Positions 10,142 through 21,079 of a stretch of DNA of 64,000 nt are shown in pieces. The translations under genes and the position numbers were made by a program. The DNA is from Pseudevernia furfuracea (lineage: Eukaryota; Ascomycota; Lecanoromycetes; Lecanorales; Parmeliaceae): assembly GCA_022315425.1 (NCBI GenBank), contig JAIUPT010000029.1, forward strand, positions 1-64,000. Reading direction: 5' to 3'. The notes beneath the pieces were generated by a model, which did not search any database, was not told where the DNA came from, and saw only the letters and a list, made by a program, of their open reading frames with translations. Numbering within the stretch: the stretch's first letter is position 1; each line of letters begins with the position of its first letter.

Positions 10142-10782
10142 CTTTCGGAGGTCCGCCCCGAAGATTAATTGGAGAAGGACCGAAAAATAATCACAGTTCT
10201 GTTCAAGGGACCTTGTACTTGGATTTGACCGCTACCACACTTCAGCTATCCAAATCGCGTTACGAAGCCAGCCGCTCTATGCCAGCTTGTATTCCAGTCT
10301 AGTCGTATACTCTGACAGTCTGCTAATTAATTTCGCTACAAGCCTGAATAGGCGCGACGGACTAACAGCGACTCAGCGAGATTCAAGCAGTATCGAGCTT
10401 TTCTCTCCACCCTCTACGCCACCAAAGTGTCACTGAATTGTACTGTATGGTTGTATCATCAGGAAAAGAGATGTCCCTGAGCTGGCCCCTCAAGATTGAG
10501 AAATATTGTTACGACGCGGTAGCTACTCGTAGTTGCATTCTCCGCATGCTTACATTGACCAAGCGTGTAACTTTTTATTTTCGATGACCATCCGAAAGTA
10601 AGTGTTTCCGGAAGTTACAGATACAAGGCCAAGAGGGGGGGGTGAAGCCAACGCCTTAAGACTAACGCACACTACCTGCAGCCTCGGCATCCCTCACCTG
10701 CAGGGCCAAAATAATCGCCGATGGGGCCTTCAATCTCAGTCAGCGGTGTCGCAATAGCGCTGCCCGCAAACGAAATTTCATT

Positions 10783-11575
10783 ATGACCTTCGAACTTCTC
10801 GATGTCGATGTCGACAAAGAATGGGACGAGCTTTTCGCCTGCGAATGGGCCGCCTGGATGAACCCACGGCAATCCATATGGGAGCTCACATTCCCAGTCC
10901 CGGGCTCCGGCCCCACCGCTGAAGCCGAAGCCATCAGGAACAATGCGGCGCGACAGCTGCAAGGTATCAAAGCGGATCGGCTGAGCCGGTGGGTGAAAGT
11001 CGTCGATACGGACACCGGCAAGATAGTCGCGGGGGCGTTGTGGAAATTCTACGACTCGAACCCATACCGAGCGCCGTTGGAGAAATCGGACGCCACTTGG
11101 TTACCGGAAGGGGAGCTGAAGAACCTTTGTGATTCCATGTACGCGCAGAATGACGTGTGGAGACCGAGAATCATGCCTGTGCCACATGCGCGTCAGTACT
11201 CTGTGATCATTATTTGATTGATCGCGCTACTAATCCTATCTAGATCTCATTATATTATTCACACATCCCGATTACCGCAACCGGGGGATTGGTGGGCGAC
11301 TGGTTGAATGGGGGACGCGTGAGGCCGATAAGAGAGGCTATGAAGCCTATGTGGAGGGAACGTCTCTAGGCAGAAAAGTGTACGAGAGACAGGGTTTCGT
11401 GGTCATGCATATCGCAGAGATGCATTTCGAGAATCCGTGGCCGGGTGAGGAGTGGGTGCGCCTAGTGAAACAGATGGAGGAGCATCCGATAGCGATAATG
11501 TGGAGGCCAGCAGGAGGCAAGTACGTTAAAGGAGAAACGGTTATTCCGTGGGAAGGGGCCCCGAGGAAGGACTAA
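10783..11575 (+). CDS. GNAT-family N-acetyltransferase (two exons)
   Basis: Exons 10783-11191 and 11244-11575 give 246 residues. The 52-bp intron has GTCAGT, a TACTAAT branch site and a TAG acceptor, and joins the frames without a break. The GNAT motif A for acetyl-CoA binding is 'RNRGIGG' at residues 148-154, after the strand 'HLIILFTHPDY'. 'YEAYVEGTSLGRKVYERQGF' follows, as in motif B, where a substrate-contact Tyr is common. The N-terminal half with 'WIKVVDTDTGK'-like sequence and the C-terminal 'MWRPAGGKY' resemble a common fungal GNAT subfamily of unknown substrate. The enzyme should transfer acetyl from acetyl-CoA to an amine in the cytosol. It looks intact. Confidence 0.88.
11192..11243 (+). 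other. Intron of the GNAT gene
   Basis: GTCAGT donor, GCTACTAATCC branch region and CTATCTAG acceptor; 52 bp. The splice falls just before the acetyl-CoA motif. Confidence 0.88.
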
Positions 11576-11930
11576 AAGGAAATCTTTTCGGTTGGACATC
11601 AGAATGAAACCTCCAGATTCGTTCGAAGATACGGAGGTGAGAATACGTATGAAGGTGTGTAGAGGAACGTATCTGGAACGAGGATCGAAATAAACAAAGG
11701 CTCTGATTCTGAGCGTTAGTGTCTGCGGGTTCTTATTGGATGCTCGCAGGCAATTGGAAAGACTTTGCTGCAGCCTAGTTATCGCCTTCCAAACCTAGCT
11801 CAGCTCAGCCTCATTCTTCTACTCTGTCCTTCGAGTCTTCCACAGTCGCTGTCCCAAAGGTGTTCTATGCTTTTCAATTTCCTGAAATCAAGCTAGCCAA
11901 GCGCTGAGTTGATGCTGCTCGTCTGACACG

Positions 11931-12340
11931 GCAGAGATCATCGGCTTGGTCGCTAGCGTCGCTTCCCTAATCGCTTTTACCTCTGAGACATGAAGGCCTG
12001 CAACAGCTGGCAGTTAGCCTCGCATGCTTCCGAGCTGTTGGACCTGGCCCACGTTCTCGAGCTCTTCCAGTTCGTTCTCCAGCCGCTACGTGATGGTAAG
12101 GCTGGAGAGCAGGGGCACGCGGAATTCATCGAAAAGGAGCCTTGCTCGGGTTGAGAATGATGTGCAAAAGATTGCGGACTTATTGACTTCTATGCACCCC
12201 AAAGCGAGAGGTTGGAGTACGAAAGGTCGAGCAAAGTGGGTAAAACAAGAAGGAAAAGGTTGCGTCGATGATGGCATTTATCGACAGGCAGAGGTAAACT
12301 CTGCTTACACAGCTGTTAATCTGCTCAGTCTGTAAGCTCG
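11931..12340 (+). pseudogene. Decayed N-terminal domain of a NACHT/ankyrin-type fungal protein
   Basis: The stretch from about 11931 reads 'AEIIGLVASVASLIAFTSE', very like the start of many fungal NLR-like proteins ('MAE..GL.ASV..L'). A stop follows at once and the frame changes. From about 12140 another frame reads 'ARVENDVQKIADLLTSMHP' and 'IYRQAEVNSAYTAVNLLSL', in keeping with the same helical domain. There is no ATG at the expected start and no NACHT domain follows. A plus-strand frame at 12388-12609 and its continuation to about 12880 may be further decayed sequence. A 221-codon reverse-strand ORF (12180-12845) overlaps; I think it is a shadow. Confidence 0.4.
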
Positions 12341-12899
12341 GGCATGCACTGTTCTGCTCTTGGTCGATCGTCATTCTAGGATTCTCTGTGACTGATATAT
12401 CATGCTCAGAAAAATTGCACACATGGGCGTTACAGAGCTCGAGGACTCTCGGAAAAGATGTGCGGCGGGGCGGGTTTCGGGTTGAAGATTTGACAGCATC
12501 TTTCAGAACGTCGACTTCTGAATCAACCTCCCGTATCGAAGACCGCATCCAGTCCCCGGCGACATCTTTAGAAAGCTCGACTAGGGAAGAGATCCATCGG
12601 ACGGTATAATCTATCCCCAGAGAGTCAAAAATCGCTCGAGCATCGCTTGGGAATCTCTCGGTTCTGGTGTCCGAGATGTTGATCTCACGATTAAAGGGTC
12701 CATCAAAACGCTCGAGGCGACTATCATCCACCAAAAGGGTGTCGACACGAAGGATAGCTAACAGAGCACCGACGGATTCCGTTGAGTACGTGAAAAATGG
12801 CAGCGCCGCTACGGTGACGAGTTTGATGATAAGAGTTCTGACCACCTACAATGTAAGGGGACGTCGTGTGGCTTGAGACGTGGTGTTGAAATTTTAGGC

Positions 12900-13451
12900 C
12901 TGGCAACCATGGCATTGTATGCAATGCTGTTACCACTGGTATTGTTGTCCCTTCAGAGAGGGTGTTAAACAAAGCGTAGTCTCAGCGCAGACAAATCCTC
13001 CATTGGCCTACACCACAAGGCTTTTACGGTCAAACTCGATGCACATTACCTCGGTATGGTTTGTAAAGATATGCGATTTATGGACACATTGTATGATGGT
13101 ATGACGTAGTTTGATTCGGACTTTATCTTGTAACTATATTAGCTGTGTCAATTCTGCCGTCACATGTCGACCCATACACTTCGCTTCTCCTTGATTGAGA
13201 TTCAAGAAGCCGTGAACGGGAGGGGATTGCGAGGATCGCAACAAGAGTGAAACGGAGACAGATAGCTTGAGACTAAAGTCCGTCTTCCAGATATGCCTCT
13301 GAAGTGAACGGAATTTGAAGTTTGAAAAATTAGGGTGTAAAGTGAGGAAAGGACATATTACATGCAAACTGCATCCTCCCTCTTCGCTTTCTTCCAAATC
13401 TAAAGGGCAGCTTTCACATTTCCGAGACTCTCAGCTCTTCGCCTCATTGGG
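12900..13451. other. Intergenic, nothing recognised
   Basis: No frame with domain similarity or splice continuity; probably the 3' flank of the MBL-fold gene that ends at 13452 on the reverse strand. Confidence 0.6.
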
Positions 13452-14622
13452 CTACTTCAGACTTTGAACAGATGTTTCAACACTCTTACCACTATTCAAG
13501 ATCACCTGATGTAGAATCTCGTGCTGCTCCCACCCTTCAGCCCGCGTCTGGATCTTCATACTTTCCAGTACCCTCTTTTTTAAAGATTCGTCTCTCACAT
13601 CCATGCCGACAAACGCTCCATGTGTCGTATCAAAGTCGTAAGGCTCAATGGCCCGCCACATCTTCAGTATCTCGAAAGGTGGTAGCGGGATCATGTTTGG
13701 GATTGACCATTGGAAAGAGTAGCTTGTCTGACCTGGGGGACGCGGATGAGGCGAATATGCAGACTTGATCGGTAAGCAAAGGCATCTCTCATGGAGAAAG
13801 AGCATAGGGTCAGCAACAGATTGGTGCTTACAGGGACAGTCACAATGGTATCAGCGATGAACAGTTTTTTCTCCCAATGCAGGACCAAGCTGCCTGGGAA
13901 ATGTCCGCCGGTCTTGATAGCGGTCACCCCAGGCAGCATTTTTTCGACCGCACCGGCAGATCCACCGATCGGTCGCAAGATGTGCGGCATCGGAGGCTTC
14001 TGGCAGAGCCATTCCTGATCATTCGCCGATACATAGACGGGACAGTTGAAAGTCTGAGCCCAGTCCGCGTAAGTGGTGTAGTAATGCGGATGAGAGATGA
14101 CGATGGCTTTTATGCCGCCCTTTGAGTTGATCTAAGGCGTTTCAGCCCTTGTTGTTTGTGACGAGATGGGGGGAGCAGACGAATTCGATTGTCGGATCAT
14201 CGAGAAGAGAGATCATATCCCAGAGTATATTCCCAGCTTCTATCTCTAGGAGAAAGCATCGCTGGCCAATCGCAAACTTTTCAACGCACCCAGTCAGTTG
14301 CTTGCCTATATTATATGATATCGTGACCCACCTTGGGCTCCGTCCAAATGGACCACACCCGAGGATCGACCGAATCCCGTTGCCATTTGTTCTTGTGGTT
14401 TTGCCTGAGTGAGCTCATGGAAGTCCACGACTGCCCCGATGCTGGAACAAATTGGCGTGGATCCTATGCTCAGAGTTGTCAACACGGCGAAAAGGCATCG
14501 TGTCTGATTCTCCTTTCCAGTATGCTCACATCGCAGATTTTGCAGTGTTCTGGTGGAGATGAGGCTTCTGCGTCAAACTGGGAGCCACAGGCAGTGCAGA
14601 TTGGAAATTCGTTTGCAAGCAT
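13452..14622 (-). CDS. Zinc-ribbon metallo-beta-lactamase-fold protein (five exons)
   Basis: Exons on the reverse strand at 14530-14622, 14332-14463, 14181-14276, 13832-14131 and 13452-13763 give 310 residues. All four introns (66, 55, 49 and 68 bp) keep frame exactly; donors are GTGAGC, GTGGGT, GTCTGC and GTAAGC. The N-terminus carries a putative Zn ribbon, Cys9/Cys12 and Cys27/Cys30. The MBL fold follows: 'ISHPHYYTTYADW' (His121, His123) stands where HxHxDH normally lies, then 'GGHFPGS' and 'LFIADTIV' supply a further His and the bridging Asp. The altered HxHxDH is typical of this fungal subfamily as I recall it, so metal use may differ from true hydrolases. The substrate is unknown. Confidence 0.85.
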
Positions 14623-15141
14623 GTTGCCTCTCTTGGAAGATACTCGTGCACTAGTAAGTAATCAATGATCATCTCGAGACTTGAACCAGCAGACTTAATT
14701 TACGGCCCTAAACCCCTTTGAGATCAATGACGTATTGGCGGGACTAACTACAAAGGTACTAGAAACACAGTAGGTATTGAGGTATCTTCTTCAATGATTC
14801 AGTAATCAAGTGTTACCAAGAGGAGCAGCTATCAAAAAGAATAGAAGATACGAGAGTGAGGTATTCATGCACTTCAAATCCTTGATCCTCTTATCCACGT
14901 GTCAGCGATCTCTTGACTCCTAATTCCGATATGACTCTCATAGTAAATGGAGTTGCCATGTCATAGGTAACCGCAAATTTACTTAAATTTATACCGTGAC
15001 ATGTTATATCAATTGAGAGTTAAAATTCTCGATATCTCGTTCATTAATTACTGAATTCTATCGTACGGTCGACGCTATCCCATTCTGCAAACTATGATAT
15101 GCCTCCGTCAGGTCTTTACATTCCGTCAATCCTCCCTCAAA
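14623..15141. other. Intergenic, AT-rich, nothing recognised
   Basis: Upstream flank of the MBL-fold gene. No supported ORF; AT-rich around 14960-15060. Probably promoter space. Confidence 0.55.
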
Positions 15142-16036
15142 TCAGCCCCTCGCAAAACAAACAATCCGAATTATGTTCGAGATCTTTTGTCGGTGTTTCT
15201 CGGGCTCGGGGTTCGAACACTGAAACCCAGAATCACAGATAAGGATGTCGCCGCCTTTGCAGTGAACTCTTTCGACCTTTACTCGTTCCTCGCTTATCGA
15301 AAATCCATCTCCCTTACTTCGAACGTTCATGGCCCATATCGCAATATCAATGTCATCTTCAAGATGAAACGCCACAAATCCCGGGGATATCAGTTTCGGA
15401 ACCGCCAGAGTCCCAGCCAGGGCAGCTTCGTATGGCCAGATCATGAAACCCGCCCTGTTAGTCGCGTTGATGATCGTGTTGATAATCGTATTGACATAGT
15501 CCGGATACGTTTAGTAGAAAAAAAGAAAAAAAAAAGAAAAAAAGAAAAAGACTTGTTCGAGTAAAAAAAACAGAACGTACTGGGTCATTGGATGTCTCCT
15601 GTATTCCTTCGTCCCAGTCCACCTTCACCATCGTAGCATTCTTCAGCACAACATAAGGTGATATCTGAAACAATAGCAAGATCTCCTGCATATCCTCTTT
15701 CCTGTTCAGGTCCATTTCTAGAGCGATCAAGTTGCCCTGCCTACCCACGCGAACCCTCAAGTCATGCATGCTAAACTACAAACAACTCGAAAAATGTGCA
15801 ATGGGACAAATGAACATTCTTTGCGGATCTAGCAAAGGGCAATAGACCGAGAGAAGGACTGAGATGAGGATAGATCCAAAGGTCAAGGGTACCTTTTCGT
15901 CCATTATCGTAAGTACCCGCCGTTCAGGCAATTGCTTCCACGCGTTGGCCCGCAAAAACACCCCGATTACATCCTCCTTGGTCAACGTAGTCTTCTCATC
16001 CCCCTTATTCGGTGTACTTGTACCGAAAACCAGCAC
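15142..16036 (-). CDS. Unrecognised spliced gene or recent pseudogene (boundaries uncertain)
   Basis: Reverse-strand pieces look protein-like. About 15893-16036 has 'LTKEDVIGVFLRANAW'; about 15590-15769 has 'LRVRVGRQGNLIALEMDL'; about 15142-15520 has 'VNTIINTIINATNRAGF', 'FHLEDDIDIAIWAMNV' and 'CKGGDILICDSGF'. A plausible 64-bp intron (15829-15892) follows the first piece, and a second intron with a GTACGT donor and a pyrimidine-rich run covers about 15525-15580. However, the frame between the first and second pieces is not resolved, since a stop lies just before the second. No family recognised. Further reverse-strand coding up to about 16520 is possible. Confidence 0.35.
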
Positions 16037-16754
16037 TGGTCCCCGAAGCCGTGATGAGCCTCAGATATTGAAGATCATAGACTTCTCGGGCCGCAAGTAT
16101 CCGCCAGCCAATGCGACATCATCACGAGAATGAAAGCAGCGTCCTGCGGTATGGAAAAGCCAGCCTTGCATTTCAAACAACTTGCAACTTTCTTTCCCCC
16201 AATTACAGACCACAACTTAAGCCTCCACTATCTGACCAACGTGAAATATCTTGGCAACCTGAATCGACAACATCCCGTCCTCCAGCTACCCAATAAAACC
16301 TTCGTAAATACATGGTATGAAATGCCGTCCTACTCTTCTCCACAAAACCCATACGTCGCTCCAGCCGAACGCGGCGTGAAGGCTGAGCTGCTGTCATCAT
16401 CAATCACACCGATTTGACAGTAACGGGTGAAGTCTGTGATGATAAAGCCGACGAGCCCGAACACTTTGTCTCTCTCTTCCGAACCGAAGTCATTCGAAAA
16501 ACTCGACAACAGATCCGGAGTCAAAATGGCAAAGACAACGAGCCTCCTGACAGCGCCAAGCCAGCTCAGGAGGCAAGACTTCTGTCTGTAAGTTTCAAGT
16601 CGTCCACATCCACTCTTCGCCCACGCTCTCTGCCCTGAGTCGCATACATGCCCAGCCAGAAGCCATGGCAGTAGTTTATCACATCAACCCTCTATACTGA
16701 AATCAGCGTCTTAGGCAACAAGGGTAATCTCTTCAAAGCCCGCAAAAAACACCA

Positions 16755-18460
16755 TCATCTCCCCAGCCCCCTTGCCCTCCGCAGCAGCCAAAACGCATAC
16801 AAGCCCGCCCCGCCCGCCACAACCGCCACACTCCCCGCCGCAACCCGGCCAAACTCCTCACGCTCACTCCATACGACCGTCGCGACATAATGCGCGAGTC
16901 CGAACGCGGATGCCAGACTCGCTTCCGTGCCCGCGAACACGGATCTCCGCTCGGGTCTGACGCAGCTCTGCGCAAGCTGCTGCGCGCAAAGGGAGCCCGT
17001 GAAGCGACCGAGGCGGGAAGCGGAGACGGAGACGATGACGACGATGGTGACGGCAGTGTGGGAGCGCCAGGCGAAGGGATCGTTGAAGACGGTAGGCCAC
17101 TTGGTTGCGATGTGCCAGATGGCGGGGGCGGAGGGGATGAGGGAGAGGAGCATGAGGGAGAGGGCTAGGAGGCCGAGTTTCGAGACGGCGGTGGTTTGGC
17201 TTTGGTCCGAGGGGGCTGCGTCTTTGGCATCGTCGGTGATTTCGAAGGTGGAGCGGAGAGGTGTTGTAGGCGTGCTTGTGGATTCGGTGTCTGAGAGAGG
17301 GTGGTATGCGGCGCGTTGGTTGGCAAGGACGCGGACGGCCCAGGGGAAGAGAAAGGTGCTGCTGAGTTCGAACGCTGCGCTCAGGACTTCGGCGCATGTG
17401 ATGAGCGTCATGGAGAAGCCTGAGTTGACGAGGAAGACGATGAGGGTGGAGGAAAAGGTTAAGACCGAGAAGTGCAGACTCGACATGGCGAGCGAAGGCA
17501 TCCAGATCGCCGTTGCAAAGTACTGCTGCAAGCTGCGTCCGTATTGACAAATCCAGCCCAGAATAGCCTTGAAGGCATCGAGAAGGTCATCCGAGCTAAA
17601 GCCAGCGCCATCTTTGCTTTCGCCGACTGCGGGCTCCTTAACTTCAGATCCGTCAGCGACCTTTTCTTCTCGCAGCTGCTCGTTCCCCTGCCAGACCGTT
17701 CTCGCCGTCCAGTACTCGAGTGGCCAGGTCAGGAAGTTGAGGCCAATCAGCAGAATCGCTCCTAGCCGAGGCGACTTGGTGGCAGACATGAAGGCCGAGA
17801 TTGCAATGGGAGAGCCAAGCTTACAGAGGAGATCGATGCGGCTCATGGAAGCATTGAGTTGAGACAGGTCGTACGTCGGTTGCTGCTTATCTGTGTTGCC
17901 AGTAGCGACCATGGTTGGGACCCAGTCACGTTCGATGGAGACGAGATTAGCTAGTCGAGACAATCTTTCCATAATCCCCAGGGCCAGGATCAGGAGAAAG
18001 ATAGCGTCCTTCCACTGGTGCAGCTTCAATGGACGAGCGTCAGTCGGTTCTGTGGCGCCATCGTTTGGTGTAGGAACCTCCTGTTGTACATCCTTGGTAA
18101 TGATGATGGCCCAGCAGATACAAGCAGCGATCACAACAACACGATTGACAGAAACAGTAGTCAAAAGCGTTCGCAGCCGCGACGGCGCATGATCGACCCA
18201 GCGACCCAGAGACGAGGCGAAGACGATAATAGCTAGATTCGTTGTGATACCACTAAGAATTGTGGTCAGGCAGATGTGCCAAAAAAAAGGCCGGCGGTCA
18301 CGACTTACATCCATGAAGCCGCACTCAGACCTTGGGGAAAAGCAGCAGCGGTGAAAAGCACCGCAGCAAACTCATACGACCTAGCATTCCATGTCGACAG
18401 GAAATGGCAAAGGAACAAATTGTATGTGACCCAGTCCTGACTAGACCCGAGCTGAAACAT
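16755..18460 (-). CDS. Ferroportin-family (SLC40) transporter (two exons)
   Basis: Exons 18309-18460 and 16755-18252 give 549 residues. The 56-bp intron has a GTAAGT donor and a CTTAG acceptor. Around ten hydrophobic segments are visible. 'WITGITTN'-type sequence after exon 1 and 'SSLGRWVDHAPSR' match the first cytosolic loop region of ferroportins; 'WMPSLAMSSLHFSVLTF' in the second half is characteristic. Two acidic, Ser-rich loops interrupt the core. Animal and plant ferroportins export Fe2+ or move metals into organelles; for filamentous fungi the role is less clear, so metal transport is inference from family. A 519-codon frame starting at 18314 misses the first membrane helix, which is why I place the start at 18460. 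Confidence 0.85.
18253..18308 (-). other. Intron of the ferroportin-family gene
   Basis: Read on the reverse strand: GTAAGTCGTG donor, CTGACC branch candidate and TTCTTAG acceptor; 56 bp. Confidence 0.85.
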
Positions 18461-19341
18461 TAGCGCCTCGACGCGCAGAGAGCGCTAGACGCGTGCCTTG
18501 ACACTTCCTTGTTCGGGCCCTGCTGGAACTTTGCAGTATACTAGCATTGAAAACGCCAAGAATGACAACCTGTTGTGTGACTCGTGAAGCGCATGATGAA
18601 GCCATACTGCGGCGACGGTTTGCATAAGTAATTGTCCCGGTGTATTTTTAGATGGGAGCTGAGAGTGAGATCCAGGGGGGGCGCGCTCAGCCCCCAATTA
18701 AAACATTTTTTGTGCTTACCCAAGCCTCAGCCGCACCACGCAAGAAAGCCTGCTGTATTGGCTAAGCGAGAAACACGACAAAGATCCCCGATCTCTGATC
18801 AGAGTTCGGAAAGACCATGCAAACAATCCAGTTACATGTTGTGCAAATCTCAATGCGGGTAAGACTCAGTTTGACCCAAATCGATGTTCGGGAAGCGATC
18901 TTTTGGCCCAAAAGTCGGACGACACACGGTCACTATCTGCGCGCTCAAGACCTTTGCCTTCGCCTTCCAGTACCCAACCATTTCGTCCACCGCCACAAGC
19001 GTGAGCTCGAAGCCTTGTTAGACTGCTGCTTCACCTCCACAAGCCGCAGATCTATTGAAATGTGATGAAGGATTGATTGATTTTCAGAATGAAGAATGAG
19101 TGTGGAGGCTAATACATAGCCGAGTCGGCCACGTGATATGCCACCGTGCGGAGTTAGCTACAACACAGGTGCTGCAGCATTTCCAACAAGATCACCATTC
19201 GTATCTTCAGCCAGCTGGACCTTCATCTCGACCGCCGTCATCTCCATCTGTTTTTTTATACACCGAATGTCCACTTCTTTCATCCCTACCCGCAAGGCCA
19301 TGGAACAGAGCCGCAAGACTGCTCGATTTCCAGACAATAGT
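18461..19341. other. Intergenic, nothing recognised
   Basis: Only short frames without domains. It includes the likely promoter of the ferroportin-family gene (right of 18460). Confidence 0.55.
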
Positions 19342-21070
19342 CTAATGCCTGCTGCTAGAGATGATCACCCTGAGAAGCACCATGAAAGAAGCAAGTACGA
19401 GACCGACAGGTAGTATAAGCCACGGCCAGGTCACTAGAACGTATGTCTGATTGGTACGGACTTTGCCATAGTGATCCAAGTCGGAGGCAGGCTCCAAGTG
19501 AAAGTTTCGAAGCGCATCGGTCATGTGAGCGGCGAGAATTCATTGAGGCTGTCCAGATCGTCGGCGTACCATAAAGCTTGCGCAATATCCGAAGGGTAGA
19601 TTATAAGGTCTAGAAGCTCCTATTCCGCGAATTCCCCTGCCGGGTAGATTGATGCCTTTCATAGTAGCGTTGAACGCTTCTTGGAGAAGTTTGACAGGTG
19701 GTAGATTGCTCGTCTTTTCCTCGTGCATTCGAGGTAGAATTGGGTCGGAGATGAACATTCGACGTTACCAAAGCGGAGCTGGCGCAACCAGGTCCCAACG
19801 AGAGTCTGGTTGAGAACGCCATTGTGAATCGAGGTGTCCTGAGTCTGAACACACCAGGACAGCGCGCACTCTGTTGCAGTAGGCATATTTCTGCCACCTA
19901 CAGCGCTCATCGGATTGGTGCTGCGTTGAAGACAAATCAACCAAATCCTAGTAATGGATTAGCGATGCCTTGAAAAAAAGTCTTTGCGGATGTGGGAGTT
20001 GTGTAGTCAGGGTCTTCTAAAGCCTTGACTAGGCTAGGATCGTTGTCGTAGAGAGTTAGATACCGTGGCAATGTTACAACATGTTGATATTCATCCTGAA
20101 CATGGGAGATTGTGCCACCGCAGAGAAGTAATCGTCCTGGATTTTTTTGTCCCTGGCGGTTGTATTCACACCACCGGGTAGATATTAGGTGCACTTGGTT
20201 CCGCTAGTCGTGTCGTAGTGGGTATTTTCTTGGTGACCTTTGATGTAACGTCGCTACAAATACTGCAGAAGCCAAGGGTGTGAGATCAGTCAAATGTGCA
20301 ATTTCCAGCCGGGCAGCTGATTTAAGAGTGGAATTTGCAGTTCCCAAGCCGAGAAGGCTGTTATAGATTGCTGCTTTAAAAGTTAGTGGCAGTGCGGAGG
20401 CTACTCTCGATCAGTCTCCCCGATTAAACCGGCTTTAGTAGGAAGAGAACATACTTGGATCATTATTCTCAGACTCCCAAGCGACGACATTTCCTGCCGT
20501 GTTCCAAGATGACACCTGCGGAAAAATTGGCTGCTCATAGCCACTTGTGATAATGGAGATCGACGGATATCTTAGAACTTCCTAGATGAACGGGCCCCCT
20601 GCCAAAGAGGCAAGAAGGATGAAGGCTCCTGCTGATGCTAATAAAATTCTCCCGTCCCAAAAACGATAGAGGAGCTAGAAAGCTCCCCATAGGCCTCGGC
20701 TCGCTTCGTGGATGGTGTTGAAGTCTATCAGGTTCCGACTTCCCTTTTGAAATAGAAGCCACTTCGCTTGACCGATGAACTCCATTGCTGCTAGCAGCAT
20801 AGAAGTCTAGCCAATATCAGTGTAACGTCTCCGAAAAGAATCCGAGCCCTAGACATGGCGTCTGTGTTGGAGCTTACCTTAGCTACTGTTGACATCACGG
20901 ACAGGCTTCAAGGTAATATCATATCGTAAGACAGGCACTGGGTGATGATTGTACACGGCAAGCGTAACAAAAATGGCGACGGTAGATCCTAGGCTCAGGA
21001 TGGTACCAGCAATTTCCCAGAATCACCAATCATGGTACCACGTTCTTCTGTCGTACTTCATCCGACGGGT
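19342..21070 (-). pseudogene. DUF3176 family membrane protein, broken by nonsense mutations
   Basis: The reverse strand contains the landmarks of the fungal DUF3176 family in order: 'WEIAGTILSLGSTVAIFVTL' (near 20960-21020), a 71-bp intron (GTAAGC to GCTAG), 'MEFIGQAKWLLF' (near 20750), 'ASRGLWGAF', a hydrophobic helix 'LLASAGAFILLASLAGGPFI', 'ATECALSWCVQT' (near 19850-19890) and a final helix 'YVLVTWPWLILPVGLVLASF'. The body is broken. TGA at 21023-21025 replaces a likely Trp, TAG at 20675-20677 interrupts the helix region, and TAG at 20582-20584 replaces the Gln after 'PFI'; a frameshift lies near 19600-19660. All three stops fit single C:G to T:A changes. Function of DUF3176 is unknown; probably plasma or organelle membrane. 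Confidence 0.75.
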
Positions 21071-21079
21071 ATCTACGGG

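Larger units (their letters stand above)
8816..10782. other. Intergenic, short repeats only
   Basis: About 2 kb without a supported gene. It holds 'GGGCTTACTCG' repeats near 9211-9262, a GGTGT run, a small interstitial telomere motif and AT-rich sequence around 9820-9970. ORFs here are short and lack domains. Confidence 0.6.

Noticed and set aside
12180..12845. 221-codon reverse-strand ORF
   Set aside because: No family recognised, and the + strand beneath it includes NLR-type N-terminal segments. Could be revisited, but evidence favours a shadow.
16864..17550. ORFs of about 206-228 codons overlapping the ferroportin-family gene
   Set aside because: Arg/His/Pro-rich shadow frames; the 519-codon reverse frame has multiple membrane helices and family motifs.
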